DNA of 64,000 nucleotides, from contig JAFDXE010000020.1 in the NCBI GenBank assembly GCA_018268085.1, positions 1 to 64,000 on the forward strand, in the 5' to 3' direction. Position numbers and translations under genes: made by a program. Under the pieces are notes generated by a model. It was not told the DNA's origin, did not search any database, and saw only the letters and a program-made list of their open reading frames with translations. The DNA comes from Bacteroidota bacterium (GTDB lineage Bacteria > Bacteroidota > Bacteroidia > Chitinophagales > Chitinophagaceae). This document shows, piece after piece, positions 36,738 to 45,907 of the stretch (positions are counted from its first letter, which is position 1; every line of letters starts with the position of its first letter).

Positions 36738-36765
36738 TTGTACTATCTAAAAAGATATATCTTTG
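36738..36765 (+). promoter_or_regulatory. Bacteroidota-type promoter of tatA
   Basis: TTG (36738-36740), a 17-nt spacer and TATCTTTG (36758-36765). The transcript would start near 36772, so tatA must start at or after the ATG at 36783; the in-frame TTG at 36738 is part of the promoter. Confidence 0.6.
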
Positions 36766-36782
36766 CGATTCAATTTACATTT

Positions 36783-37007
36783 ATGTTATTTAATGCAATC
36801 TTTCTGTTATCCATGCCAGGTGGAAGTGAGTGGATTCTCATTCTGCTGGTGATTTTATTATTTTTTGGAGGTAAAAAAATTCCTGACTTAATGCGGGGAA
36901 TTGGTCGCGGCGTTCGTGAATTTAATGACGCTAAGGAAAATGTAAAGAGTGAGATTGAAAGTGGAATGAAAGAAAAAGACAGGGAAAAAGAAAAAGTTAC
37001 GCAATAA
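36783..37007 (+). CDS. tatA: Sec-independent translocase protein TatA/TatE
   Basis: 74 residues. A short N-terminal region, one transmembrane helix (SEWILILLVILLFFGG), the hinge GGKKIPDL with the conserved FGxKKxPxL pattern, an amphipathic helix (MRGIGRGVREFNDAKE) and a charged tail. This is the pore-forming subunit of twin-arginine translocation of folded proteins. The start was moved to 36783 because the promoter lies across the upstream in-frame TTG; MPGGSEW at 36813 is a second possible start. No tatC is nearby. A large stem terminator follows (37025-37075). Confidence 0.9.
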   Translation: MLFNAIFLLSMPGGSEWILILLVILLFFGGKKIPDLMRGIGRGVREFNDAKENVKSEIESGMKEKDREKEKVTQ

Positions 37008-37024
37008 ACATTTTTTATTTTAGT

Positions 37025-37075
37025 TCAGCCGAAGTGTGCATGTTCCCGAAACGGATAACGGCATGCTTCGGCTGA
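37025..37075 (+). terminator. Intrinsic terminator of tatA
   Basis: TCAGCCGAAG (37025-37034) pairs with CTTCGGCTGA (37066-37075), enclosing a 31-nt region, followed by TTTTG. Confidence 0.75.
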
Positions 37076-37092
37076 TTTTGTAATAGCAGTAC

Positions 37093-38553
37093 ATGTTCAG
37101 CTTCAGCAATATTCAGCAATACCATGCCCAACTTCTATCCGGTGAAACGAGTTGCACCGAAGCGGTAAAGCACTTTCTTAAAAACATAGCGCAAAATGAT
37201 CATCTCAACGCATTTGTAGAAGTGTATGAAAACGAGGCACTGGAAAAAGCTGCTGCACTCGACCGTAAGCGAAATGCCGGTGAGTTAAAAAAATTACATG
37301 GCGTAGTAATCGCTATAAAAGATGTGCTATGTTATAAAGATCACAAGGTCACCGCAGGTTCAAAAATATTAAAGGGATTCGTTTCGCTGTTTACAGCTAC
37401 AGCCATACAGTATTTACTGGATCAGGATGCCATCATCATCGGAACATGCAACTGCGACGAATTTGCCATGGGAAGTTCCAATGAAAATTCGGCCTATGGA
37501 AATGTATTGAATGCGCTCGACAACAGCAAAGTGCCTGGTGGTTCTTCTGGCGGAAGTGCGGTTGCAGTTCAGGCAGATATGTGCATGCTGAGCCTGGGAA
37601 GCGATACCGGCGGATCGGTGCGTCAGCCGGCAGACTTTTGCGGAATCATTGGTTTAAAACCCGGTTACGGACGTATCTCACGGTACGGGTTAATCGCTTA
37701 TGCCTCTTCATTCGACCAGGTGGGAATATTTGGAAAAACACTGGAAGATGTGGCATTATTGCTTAGTATCATGAGTCAACCTGATGCATCTGACTCTACA
37801 ATGGATTCATCCCCTATTGAACCCACTGTCACTGATTTTCAGGTAAACATCAATAAAAAATTCCGCTTTACTTACTTCAGGCAGGTGATGGAACATTCAT
37901 CCCTCGATCCGGAAATCGCAGGATCAATACAAAACGAATTAAGCAATTTAAAAGCAAACGGCCATATCGTTGAAGAAACGGATTTTGATTTACTCGATTA
38001 TATTGTACCTACCTATTATGTACTCACAACTGCTGAAGCCAGCAGCAATCTTTCCCGCTATGACGGCGTGCGTTATGGTTATCGCTCAAAAGAACAGGCT
38101 GCATCACTTACGGATTTCTATTTGCATAACCGGAGTGAGGGATTTGGCAAAGAAGTGAAAAGGAGAATCATGCTGGGCACATTTGTATTAAGTACAGGTT
38201 TTTACGATGCTTACTTTAATAAGGCACAACAGGTGAGAAAACTCCTGCATAACCAGGTAAAAGATCTTTTCGAAAAATATGATGCCATAATACTTCCCAC
38301 AAGTCCTACAACAGCATTTTCCATAGGACAGAAAGACAAAGATCCTTTAGCGATGTACCTTGCGGATATTTTTACCGTTTTTGCTAACCTGGCGGGATTA
38401 CCTGCTATATCCATTCCATTATACAGGCATAGCAACAGAATGCCATTTGGTTTGCAGGTATTGGTAAAACAACAACGGGAACTAACTTTGCTAGCGGTTT
38501 CATCTTTGTTGATGCAACAAAAAGCGCACATTCAGCACGAGGAAATACTGTGA
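37093..38553 (+). CDS. gatA: Asp-tRNA(Asn)/Glu-tRNA(Gln) amidotransferase subunit A
   Basis: 486 residues, an amidase-signature enzyme. The catalytic Ser-cisSer-Lys triad is visible: Lys in IAIKDVLCYKDHKVTAGSK, and the serines in VPGGSSGGSAVAVQ and LGSDTGGSVRQPADFCG. The GatA-specific block GIIGLKPGYGRISRYGLIAYASSFDQVG is intact. It releases ammonia from glutamine to amidate misacylated tRNA with GatB and GatC, which are elsewhere. It overlaps the next gene by 4 bp (GTGA), suggesting translational coupling with a cell-wall enzyme. Confidence 0.95.
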   Translation: MFSFSNIQQYHAQLLSGETSCTEAVKHFLKNIAQNDHLNAFVEVYENEALEKAAALDRKRNAGELKKLHGVVIAIKDVLCYKDHKVTAGSKILKGFVSLFTATAIQYLLDQDAIIIGTCNCDEFAMGSSNENSAYGNVLNALDNSKVPGGSSGGSAVAVQADMCMLSLGSDTGGSVRQPADFCGIIGLKPGYGRISRYGLIAYASSFDQVGIFGKTLEDVALLLSIMSQPDASDSTMDSSPIEPTVTDFQVNINKKFRFTYFRQVMEHSSLDPEIAGSIQNELSNLKANGHIVEETDFDLLDYIVPTYYVLTTAEASSNLSRYDGVRYGYRSKEQAASLTDFYLHNRSEGFGKEVKRRIMLGTFVLSTGFYDAYFNKAQQVRKLLHNQVKDLFEKYDAIILPTSPTTAFSIGQKDKDPLAMYLADIFTVFANLAGLPAISIPLYRHSNRMPFGLQVLVKQQRELTLLAVSSLLMQQKAHIQHEEIL

Positions 38554-39731
38554 AACAATTTCTGACCATATTATTAATCATCAGTTTTTTTTCAATAAAA
38601 ACGAAGGGAAGCAACCTTCAGCAAAATGAAAACACCGGGCAGGAACTACTGGCTGACACAACAATAGTAAACAGTGAAAAAGAAAAAAAAGCGATAGCGG
38701 AAATAATCACATCAAAATCAACTCCGGATAAAGACAAGGTTCAATACATCAGCCAGCTAACGCGGTATGGATTTAAAAATCTATTTACATCTTTCGGTTA
38801 CAATCCTTCCTTACCTTATTCATCGCAAATAAATCCGCATGCAGAAATATATATGCAGGATTACCTGAAGCACCACAACAACAGCCTTGTAAAAATGAAA
38901 AGCTGGGGTGTTCCTTATTTCAATCTCATTGATAATATTTTTACGCAATACGGTTTACCTAGAGAATTAAAATACCTCGCTGTTATTGAAAGTAACTTAC
39001 AAACCAGCGCCACCAGTTGGGTGGGCGCAGGTGGCCCCTGGCAGTTTATGCCGGCAACAGCACGACGTTTAGGTTTAACCGTTAGTAGAACAATTGATGA
39101 CAGGCGTGATTATTTTAAAAGTACACATGCAGCAGCCAGGTATTTACTGGAGTTATACCAGCAAATGCAGGATTGGTTGCTGGTGATAGCAGCGTATAAT
39201 GGTGGCCCGGGAAGGGTGTATAGCGCTATGAAAAAAAGCGGCAGCCGGGATTTCTGGAAGCTGCAATATTATCTTCCGGAAGAAAGCCGCAATCATGTAA
39301 AGAAATTTATCGCCACACACTATGTAATGGAAACACCTGATAACGGTATCGTATATAACAGCAATTTTTTTGTGGCAGGAAATCAAAAAGACCTTTACAA
39401 CAAAAAGGCTGAGCTTTCCGCTGAAGAACAGGCTGCATCAGAAACACAAACCATTTCAGGGAAATACAATGCGGCAATAATTTCAAAAAACATTGGTTTA
39501 TCTATCGACACATTCAATCGGTACAATCCCGGGTTCAATGAACGTCTTTCTGCCAACGGCCAGTTTGATCTTACATTACCAAGGGAAAAGATGCAACTAT
39601 TCCTGGCAAATAAATACCAGATATTGAATGAATGCGTACAGATGCTGATGAGTGATGATAGTATTCCAAATGCAAGGATTAATTATCCTGCAGCTCCTGC
39701 GCCGGGTAAAAAAAAGAAAAGAAAAAACTAA
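38550..39731 (+). CDS. Lytic transglycosylase (SLT/MltD-like)
   Basis: 393 residues from a GTG overlapping the gatA stop. A signal peptide (FLTILLIISFFSIKTKG) is followed by a linker and a goose-lysozyme-type SLT domain: catalytic Glu in YLAVIESNLQTSATSWVGAGGPWQFMPATARRLGL, then AAYNGGPGRV. The C-terminal part (about 290-370) may be a degenerate LysM-like or LPxxx segment (IDTFNRYNPGF, FDLTLPREKMQLFL). The tail is very basic (KKKKRKN). It cleaves peptidoglycan between MurNAc and GlcNAc, forming 1,6-anhydro ends, in the periplasm. Confidence 0.9.
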   Translation: MKQFLTILLIISFFSIKTKGSNLQQNENTGQELLADTTIVNSEKEKKAIAEIITSKSTPDKDKVQYISQLTRYGFKNLFTSFGYNPSLPYSSQINPHAEIYMQDYLKHHNNSLVKMKSWGVPYFNLIDNIFTQYGLPRELKYLAVIESNLQTSATSWVGAGGPWQFMPATARRLGLTVSRTIDDRRDYFKSTHAAARYLLELYQQMQDWLLVIAAYNGGPGRVYSAMKKSGSRDFWKLQYYLPEESRNHVKKFIATHYVMETPDNGIVYNSNFFVAGNQKDLYNKKAELSAEEQAASETQTISGKYNAAIISKNIGLSIDTFNRYNPGFNERLSANGQFDLTLPREKMQLFLANKYQILNECVQMLMSDDSIPNARINYPAAPAPGKKKKRKN

Positions 39732-39778
39732 GTCTTTTACCAACAGTTGGCTAATAAAGGAAAATTTTTCAACCGAAC

Positions 39779-41062
39779 TTATGGCTTGTGAAGTATATCT
39801 GAAATAGCTTTTGCTTTTAACAGGCTTTCCTCATACTCTGCATCTGCATCACTGTAAAAAGTAATGCCACCCCCTGCTTTAAAAGAAAGAAATTTATTTG
39901 ATTCATTATAAAACAAACTCCTGATCACCACATTAAAATCAAAATCGCCATTCGGCTGAATGTAGCCGATTGTACCTGAAAATAATCCCCGCGGTACTTT
40001 TTCATAACGATCAATCAGTTCCATCACTTTCAATTTAGGTGCACCCGTCATCGAACCCATAGGAAAACAGGCATCAAGGATGGATGTCCAATGTGTACAA
40101 TCGTTAACCGTACCGGCTATCGTACTTATCATCTGGTGTACCTGCGGAAAACTATAGATACCAAATAACTCCTTCAAGTGTACAGAACCTTCTGTGCAAA
40201 TGCGACTCATATCATTACGCACCAGGTCTACTATCATAACATTCTCACTCTTTTCTTTCTTACTGAGCAAGAGGGAATTTTTATTCGTATCATCTTCATA
40301 TGCATCAGCCAGGTTGCGTTTAGCCGTTCCCTTTATGGGTTGAGAAATAATTTCATTGCCGGATCTTTTTATAAATCTTTCAGGGCTTGCACACAAACAA
40401 TACCGATCGTTTAATTTGTACAGTGCAGAGAAAGGGTTGGGAGAAACCGAAGAGAGTTGATGGTAAATATACACAGGATCAATATCCGCATCTTCAGCAT
40501 AAAATTCCTGGCAGAAATTTATTTCGTAACAATCACCACGTCGAATATGCTGATGTATAGATTCAATAATGGAAATATATTCCTCTTTTGAATAACGTTT
40601 TTGTATTCCCGGTTTCGATCTTGATACATTTACAACAACTGAAGGCTGCTGCAAAATTGCTTTATAAATTTCTTCCGGCTGCTCACTGTCAGATTCAATT
40701 GTGATGATATCATCCTGCAACCATACCATTGTTACTGCAGTAAAAAAATAAGCAGCGGGGAATTTTATTTTATCTTCACAATGCTCAGCAAGTTTACCTG
40801 GTGCCGGGTAACTGATATGACCAAAGACCCAATCCTTATGTTGCTCAGAAAATTGTTTAAGTGCTGTTATTGATTGATTTTCATTTAGCGTAACATCTTC
40901 TTTACAACCGGCTGCCAGCATCCATTCGAAAGCGGGTTGCTCAAATGTATAATTGTTGTTATCCAGAAAACAAAAAATGTTGAACCGGTTTACCCAGTTC
41001 AACATTTTTATTTTAAACTTATCCCGGTTGGATACGGGAAACTTTTCTGAATATTTTTTCAC
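39779..41062 (-). CDS. pabB: Chorismate-binding enzyme, aminodeoxychorismate synthase component I-like
   Basis: 427 residues from a GTG at 41062. The family-typical pre-sequence FPVSNRDKFKIKMLNW is upstream of the ATG at 41005, favouring the GTG. The chorismate-binding core has EINFCQEF, FSALYKLNDRYCLCASPERF, SQPIKGTAKR (the PIKGT Lys marks PabB-type enzymes), VMIVDLVRNDMSRIC, and DACFPMGSMTGAPKLKVMELID. It would make 4-amino-4-deoxychorismate for folate synthesis with a PabA amidotransferase located elsewhere. It starts 6 bp after the Asp-rich gene, in the same operon. Confidence 0.85.
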   Translation of the reverse strand: MKKYSEKFPVSNRDKFKIKMLNWVNRFNIFCFLDNNNYTFEQPAFEWMLAAGCKEDVTLNENQSITALKQFSEQHKDWVFGHISYPAPGKLAEHCEDKIKFPAAYFFTAVTMVWLQDDIITIESDSEQPEEIYKAILQQPSVVVNVSRSKPGIQKRYSKEEYISIIESIHQHIRRGDCYEINFCQEFYAEDADIDPVYIYHQLSSVSPNPFSALYKLNDRYCLCASPERFIKRSGNEIISQPIKGTAKRNLADAYEDDTNKNSLLLSKKEKSENVMIVDLVRNDMSRICTEGSVHLKELFGIYSFPQVHQMISTIAGTVNDCTHWTSILDACFPMGSMTGAPKLKVMELIDRYEKVPRGLFSGTIGYIQPNGDFDFNVVIRSLFYNESNKFLSFKAGGGITFYSDADAEYEESLLKAKAISDILHKP

Positions 41063-41068
41063 CTTATA

Positions 41069-41500
41069 TTAAAAATCATCGTCGTCATCGAAGCCGTCGC
41101 CATCATCATCAAATAAGCCGAGATCTTTAAAATCATCGTCTTTAAAATCTTCATCCTCATCTTTGGATGCCTTTTTAGCACCGCCTGCTGCTTTCTTCCC
41201 TTTTGATTTTGGAACATCAAATTCATCAAAGTCCGGATCCCAGTCATCTTCTTCTTCCGGCTTTTCCCAATCATCATTAATATCAACATCATCATCGTCA
41301 TCATCTTCATCGTCTGCTTTCTTTGATTTTGCAGATTTTCCTTTTGCAGTTTTTGACGTTATCTCTTCAGCATCTGCATCAGCATCATCTTCATCATCAT
41401 CGTCTTCATTTTTTTTAGGCGCTTTTTTTGCAGGTGTTTTCTTTGGTGCGGCAAATTGATGCACCACTACTTTTTCTTTTTTCTCTGATTTAGATACCAT
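41069..41500 (-). CDS. Low-complexity Asp/Lys-rich protein of unknown function
   Basis: 143 residues, roughly a third of them Asp or Glu, alternating with Lys/Ala-rich stretches (KKTPAKKAPKK, KSKGKKAAGGAKKASK). There is no signal peptide, membrane helix or recognised domain; it should be disordered. The C-terminus is an acidic tail (DDDGDGFDDDDDF). Alternating basic AKKAPAK-like and acidic blocks recall nucleic-acid-associated or chaperone-like tails. The coding DNA is dominated by TCATCATCGTC-type codon repeats on the plus strand, giving a long antisense open frame that is not a gene. It sits between purA and pabB. Confidence 0.75.
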   Translation of the reverse strand: MVSKSEKKEKVVVHQFAAPKKTPAKKAPKKNEDDDDEDDADADAEEITSKTAKGKSAKSKKADDEDDDDDDVDINDDWEKPEEEDDWDPDFDEFDVPKSKGKKAAGGAKKASKDEDEDFKDDDFKDLGLFDDDGDGFDDDDDF

Positions 41501-41576
41501 ATGTAAAGAGGATTAATTATTGTAAAATTTCCACGACTTTTTCAATTAGCCAAATATTTTCCTGATTTTTTTGGTA

Positions 41577-42845
41577 TTATTTTTTAACATGAACAATTTG
41601 TTCCCTGCCTGGCCCATTGCTTATATAATTTACAGGAATCTTCAAAAAGCTATTCATGTAATTAATATATGTTTTCATTTTATCGGGCAGATTTTCAAAA
41701 CGATCTATTGAAGAAATGTTAGTGTTCCATCCATCAAATATTTTATATATCGGTTCTATGTTTACCCTGTTCATCTGGAAGGGTACATAATTTTTTTCTT
41801 CCCCGTTTACCCTGTAACTATTACAAACCTTTAGTTCTGCCAGTTCATCAAGCACATCTGCTTTTGTCATTACAATTTGAGTAACGCCATTGATCATGCA
41901 GGCAAACTGTAAAGCAACAAGATCTATCCAACCGCAACGTCTTGGTCTTCCAGTAGTACTTCCAAATTCATTCCCGGCATTCCTGATGAAGTCCCCGGTA
42001 CTGTCTGATAACTCTGTTGGAAACGGACCACTACCCACTCTTGTGCAATAAGCTTTCGTAATACCGATTACTTCTTTAATTTTTTGTGGTGCTATACCCA
42101 AACCCGAACATACGCCAGCAGAAATCGTACTACTGCTGGTTACAAACGGGAAAGTGCCAAAGTCAACATCCAGCATGCTTCCCTGTGCCCCTTCTGCCAG
42201 TACTTTTTTCCCGGCCTGTAATTTTTCATTGATAAAATATTCGCCATTTACAATTTTAAATTCCCTCAATAATTCCACGGCTTCAAAAAATTCTTCCTCC
42301 CATTGATGAATGTCTTCCTGGAAATTAAAATTATCGAGTAGCCGTTGATGTTTCATCCGCAGCTTAATGTACTGTGTTGTAAAATTTTTATCCAGCAGAT
42401 CGCCAACACGTAATCCATTTCTCCCGGTTTTATCCATGTAGGCCGGACCGATACCTTTTAAAGTACTTCCGATTTTTTCCTGTCCTTTGGATAATTCACT
42501 GGCTTTATCCAGTGCACGGTGTGTAGGTAAGATCAGGTGAGTTCGTTCGCTTATAAAAAGATTTTTCTTATAATCTACACCTAATGACGCTACGGCATCG
42601 CATTCTTTTTTCAATACTACCGGATCAAGTACAACACCGTTGCCGATAAGATTGGTTTTATCATCATGAAAAATGCCACTCGGGATCTGGTGCAATACAA
42701 TTTTTTTGTCGCCCACATACAATGTGTGCCCTGCATTGGGCCCGCCCTGGAACCTGGCGATCACATCATAATCTTTCGCAAAAAAATCTACAATTTTTCC
42801 TTTGCCTTCATCGCCCCATTGCAGCCCGAGAATAACATCTACCAT
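41577..42845 (-). CDS. purA: Adenylosuccinate synthetase
   Basis: 422 residues, full length. The N-terminal P-loop GLQWGDEGKGKIVD (7-20) holds the catalytic Asp; GPNAGHT follows with the His. Further blocks are GIGPAYMDKTGRNGLRVGDL, AEGAQGSMLDVDFGTFPFVTSS, TRVGSGPFPTEL and GRPRRCGWIDLVALQ. It joins IMP and aspartate using GTP on the way to AMP. About 180 bp separate it from clpX, across a terminator, so purA likely has its own promoter (a near -7 box TATTTTCG lies upstream). The Asp-rich gene follows after 76 bp. Confidence 0.96.
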   Translation of the reverse strand: MVDVILGLQWGDEGKGKIVDFFAKDYDVIARFQGGPNAGHTLYVGDKKIVLHQIPSGIFHDDKTNLIGNGVVLDPVVLKKECDAVASLGVDYKKNLFISERTHLILPTHRALDKASELSKGQEKIGSTLKGIGPAYMDKTGRNGLRVGDLLDKNFTTQYIKLRMKHQRLLDNFNFQEDIHQWEEEFFEAVELLREFKIVNGEYFINEKLQAGKKVLAEGAQGSMLDVDFGTFPFVTSSSTISAGVCSGLGIAPQKIKEVIGITKAYCTRVGSGPFPTELSDSTGDFIRNAGNEFGSTTGRPRRCGWIDLVALQFACMINGVTQIVMTKADVLDELAELKVCNSYRVNGEEKNYVPFQMNRVNIEPIYKIFDGWNTNISSIDRFENLPDKMKTYINYMNSFLKIPVNYISNGPGREQIVHVKK

Positions 42846-42985
42846 GAGTTTGTTTATTTAGATTTTAATTGGCAATTGCTGAACATTTTTGCCAGTGGCG
42901 AAAATATATTGAATTACCACAATTACCTAAAAGATAATCATGAGTTTTAAAAATGTGAAAAAAAGCGGAATGCCACCAATAAAAA

Positions 42986-43003
42986 AAGGAGCAGCAGCTC
43001 CTT
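42986..43003 (-). terminator. Intrinsic terminator of clpX
   Basis: AAGGAGC (42986-42992) pairs with GCTCCTT (42997-43003), 4-nt loop. On the minus strand the stem is followed by seven T. Confidence 0.85.
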
Positions 43004-43029
43004 AATAATATATCGCATGTAAATTGTCA

Positions 43030-44271
43030 TCAGGCAACTTTCAGCATGCTCAATTTGGTTGTGTTGAATTTACGTTGTGCGTATTCGAGTGTTACCTCAA
43101 AACTTTTTACTTTCTGGGAGGGCAACTCGTACATGGCATCGGTTAAAATACCTTCGCAAATACTTCGAAGGCCTCTTGCTCCCAATTTATATTCCAGGGC
43201 TTTCTGAACCATGAAATCATAAACGGCAGGTTCAAATTTCAAGCTGATTCCTTCTATTTCAAATAACCTGGTGAATTGTTTAATCAGAGAATTTTTTGGT
43301 TCGGTTAAAATACTCCTGAGTGTATCTGCATCCAGCGGATTGAGATAGGTTACTACGGGTAAACGGCCCAGCAACTCGGGTATCAATCCAAAATGTTTCA
43401 GGTCTACCGAATTTACAAACTGCAGGAGATTCTTATGCTGATAATCCTGTAATTCTTTATTTACATTAAACCCGATTGCATTGGTATTTACCCTTCTTGC
43501 AATAATGCGGTCGATGCCATCAAATGCACCGCCACAAATGAAAAGAATATTCTGTGTATTTACTTTAATTAATTTTTGTTCCGGATGTTTACGTCCGCCC
43601 TGTGGTGGAACCAACACTTCACTTCCTTCCAGCAATTTTAATAAGCCTTGCTGAACACCTTCTCCGCTTACATCCCTGGTGATGGACGGGTTGTCGCTCT
43701 TCCGGGCAATCTTATCAATTTCATCAATGTACACGATCCCTTTTTCTGCTGCAGCCACATCATAATTGCAGGATTGTAATAATCGGGTTAGCATACTTTC
43801 CACATCTTCTCCTACATACCCTGCTTCTGTGAATACTGTTGCATCAACAATGGCAAAAGGTACGTTTAGCATTCTTGCGATAGATTTCGCCAGCAACGTT
43901 TTACCGGTACCGGTTTCTCCTACCATAATGATATTGCTTTTTTCTATTTCAACATCATTTTCTACTTTTTGATTAAGCCTTTTGTAGTGATTATAAACAG
44001 CAACGGAAAGGATCTTTTTTGCATCGTCCTGGCCGATAACATAATCATCCAGGAATTTTTTAATCTCAATTGGCTTTTTAACGGTGAGTTTGTGCGTAGA
44101 TGCGGCGTTGTGCTTTACATCCGAGCTATTAGCCAGTTCCTGCACAATGATCTCCTGTGCATGTTCAACGCAATTTTCGCAGATATGGCCATCCTGGCCT
44201 GCGATGAGTATTTTAACTTCATCCCGGCTTCTTCCGCAAAAGGAGCAATGTAATATCTGTTGTTTAGCCAT
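43030..44271 (-). CDS. clpX: ATP-dependent Clp protease ATP-binding subunit ClpX
   Basis: 413 residues. The N-terminal zinc-binding domain has four cysteines (CSFCG, CENC). The AAA+ module has Walker A GETGTGKT, Walker [13 protein letters not shown], pore loop YVGE, and sensor motifs, plus [10 protein letters not shown]. The IGF-type loop for ClpP docking appears as GFNVNKE in the usual place (IGFN, about 270). It unfolds tagged substrates and feeds them to ClpP. It is third in the order clpP, clpP2, clpX; a terminator at 44341-44360 separates it from clpP2, so read-through or its own promoter is needed. Confidence 0.96.
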   Translation of the reverse strand: MAKQQILHCSFCGRSRDEVKILIAGQDGHICENCVEHAQEIIVQELANSSDVKHNAASTHKLTVKKPIEIKKFLDDYVIGQDDAKKILSVAVYNHYKRLNQKVENDVEIEKSNIIMVGETGTGKTLLAKSIARMLNVPFAIVDATVFTEAGYVGEDVESMLTRLLQSCNYDVAAAEKGIVYIDEIDKIARKSDNPSITRDVSGEGVQQGLLKLLEGSEVLVPPQGGRKHPEQKLIKVNTQNILFICGGAFDGIDRIIARRVNTNAIGFNVNKELQDYQHKNLLQFVNSVDLKHFGLIPELLGRLPVVTYLNPLDADTLRSILTEPKNSLIKQFTRLFEIEGISLKFEPAVYDFMVQKALEYKLGARGLRSICEGILTDAMYELPSQKVKSFEVTLEYAQRKFNTTKLSMLKVA

Positions 44272-44340
44272 ATTGAGGAAGCTTTTGAAGCGGTAAAGTT
44301 ACGAAAACCCTATCAGTTCCCTGCCCAAAAAAGACTAAAA

Positions 44341-44360
44341 AAGCAACAATAATGTTGCTT
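44341..44360 (-). terminator. Intrinsic terminator after clpP2
   Basis: AAGCAAC (44341-44347) pairs with GTTGCTT (44354-44360), 6-nt loop. On the minus strand it is followed by TTTTAGTCTTTTTT. It lies between clpP2 and clpX. Confidence 0.75.
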
Positions 44361-44396
44361 TTAGGTTTTGTATAATCAGGTAATGAGGTGTTCTGT

Positions 44397-45017
44397 TTAT
44401 ATTTTGCTTAAAACAGCATCAACGATTCCATACTCAACCGACTCTTTTGCGTCCATCCAGTGGTCACGGTCGAAATCTTTCAGAATTTTCTCAAGGGTCT
44501 GGCCGCAATTATCAGCCAATAGCTGGGCGCCCAGTATTTTCGCTTTCTGAATCTGTATGGCCATGATTTCCAGGTCGGCACTGGTTCCTCTTCCCCCGCC
44601 GCTTGGCTGGTGAATCATTACTTCTCCGTGCGGAAAAATGAAACGGCGTCCCTTTTCCCCTCCACTCAGCAATATACTTCCCATGCTGGCGGCCATACCC
44701 ATACATACAGTGCTCACCGGCGAGGAAATCATTTGCATGGTATCATAGATTACCATTCCACTGGTAACTATTCCTCCCGGGCTGTTGATGAAAAACGTTA
44801 TCTCTTTTCCCGGATCGAGGGCTTCCAGGTATAATAAACGGTCGGTAATGTCTTTTGCTGATTTATCATCTACAGCACCCCATAAAAAGATCTTGCGTTG
44901 CTCAATAAATTTTTTGTCAAACATCCATCCACTCATCATTTTTTCCATCGGGTTCTCCGGTGCATTTGCCGGGCTTTCTTCTTCTTCATCCATTCTGATA
45001 TTTTTATACAGGTTCAT
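44397..45017 (-). CDS. clpP: ClpP protease subunit, second copy
   Basis: 206 residues. The triad is intact: Ser111 in CMGMAASMGS, His136 in VMIHQPSGGG, Asp185 in DFDRDHW. It differs from the first copy in the N-terminal region, with an acidic, Pro-rich extension (DEEEESPANAPENP) before RKIFLWGAVDD. ClpP subunits form two stacked heptamers; with two distinct clpP genes the complex may be mixed or there may be two particles. It starts 44 bp after the other clpP. ATG at 45017 or 44993. Confidence 0.93.
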   Translation of the reverse strand: MNLYKNIRMDEEEESPANAPENPMEKMMSGWMFDKKFIEQRKIFLWGAVDDKSAKDITDRLLYLEALDPGKEITFFINSPGGIVTSGMVIYDTMQMISSPVSTVCMGMAASMGSILLSGGEKGRRFIFPHGEVMIHQPSGGGRGTSADLEIMAIQIQKAKILGAQLLADNCGQTLEKILKDFDRDHWMDAKESVEYGIVDAVLSKI

Positions 45018-45061
45018 ATTTTTATATTGAGATTGTTGATTAAATTAAATTGCGCTGCTGC

Positions 45062-45757
45062 TTATTTTTCTTTTTTTGCTTTTTTAGGATTCATCAATAA
45101 CACTTCATCTACCAAACCATATTCTTTTGCTTCCAGAGCTGTGAGCCATTTATCGCGGTCGCAGTCGATAGCAACTCTTTCCGCCGTTTGCCCGGTATGA
45201 TGTGCAATAATATCGTACAACTCTGTTTTTAATTTGCGTATCTGGTTAACCGTTATCTCGATGTCGGAAGCCTGCCCACCGGCGCCTGCACTTGGTTGAT
45301 GCATCATTATACGGCTATGCTTTAGCGCAGTGCGTTTACCATGAGCACCAGCACACATTAATACTGCACCCATACTCGCTGCCATCCCTGTACAGATCGT
45401 AGCGATATCAGGTGTTATAAATTGCATGGTATCATACATTCCGAGACCTGCATGAACGCTTCCTCCCGGGCTATTGATATACATCTGGATGTCTCTCGTA
45501 CGGTCGGTGCTTTCCAGAAAAAGTAATTGTGCTGTTACAATATTCGCCACTTCATCAGTGATGGGATAACCCAGGAATATGATACGGTCCATCATTAAAC
45601 GGCTATACACATCCATTACTGCAACATTCATTGGCCGTTCTTCAATGATATTGGGCGTTAAATTAGTAACGTTGTGCTGTACATAACCATGAAGCGTATT
45701 GCTGCTGATGCCTTTATGTTTAACTGCATATTTTTCAAATTCTTTTCCAAGATTCAT
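45062..45757 (-). CDS. clpP: ClpP protease subunit, first copy
   Basis: 231 residues. Triad: Ser128 in CTGMAASMGA, His153 in IMMHQPSAGAGG, Asp202 in CDRDKWL. An N-terminal segment of about 40 residues precedes the canonical RPMNVAVMDVYSRLMMDRIIFLG, and a basic tail (NPKKAKKEK) follows the core. A -7 box (TATATTTG) lies upstream at 45788-45781. It is the first gene of the clpP-clpP2(-clpX) cluster; trigger factor, a frequent neighbour in other bacteria, is not adjacent. Confidence 0.94.
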   Translation of the reverse strand: MNLGKEFEKYAVKHKGISSNTLHGYVQHNVTNLTPNIIEERPMNVAVMDVYSRLMMDRIIFLGYPITDEVANIVTAQLLFLESTDRTRDIQMYINSPGGSVHAGLGMYDTMQFITPDIATICTGMAASMGAVLMCAGAHGKRTALKHSRIMMHQPSAGAGGQASDIEITVNQIRKLKTELYDIIAHHTGQTAERVAIDCDRDKWLTALEAKEYGLVDEVLLMNPKKAKKEK

Positions 45758-45780
45758 ATTGGTGATTTTAATTGATTTTA

Positions 45781-45788
45781 CAAATATA
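45781..45788 (-). promoter_or_regulatory. -7 promoter element of clpP
   Basis: Minus strand reads TATATTTG, an exact TAnnTTTG match, 23 nt before the ATG at 45757. No TTG at the usual distance. Confidence 0.5.
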
Positions 45789-45907
45789 ACGAAGAACGGT
45801 AATGGTAATCTTTATCGGGAAACGGTATTGGATTCAAAAAATTGTTTGCGCAATAAAATCAACCCGGATAATGATGCAGCAGATCACCATTTAAATACTT
45901 TGCTTAA

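Noticed and set aside
41163..41459. 98-codon Ser/Phe-rich frame opposite the Asp-rich gene
   Set aside because: It is the antisense of GAT/GAC codon repeats; repetitive composition makes the frame open by default.
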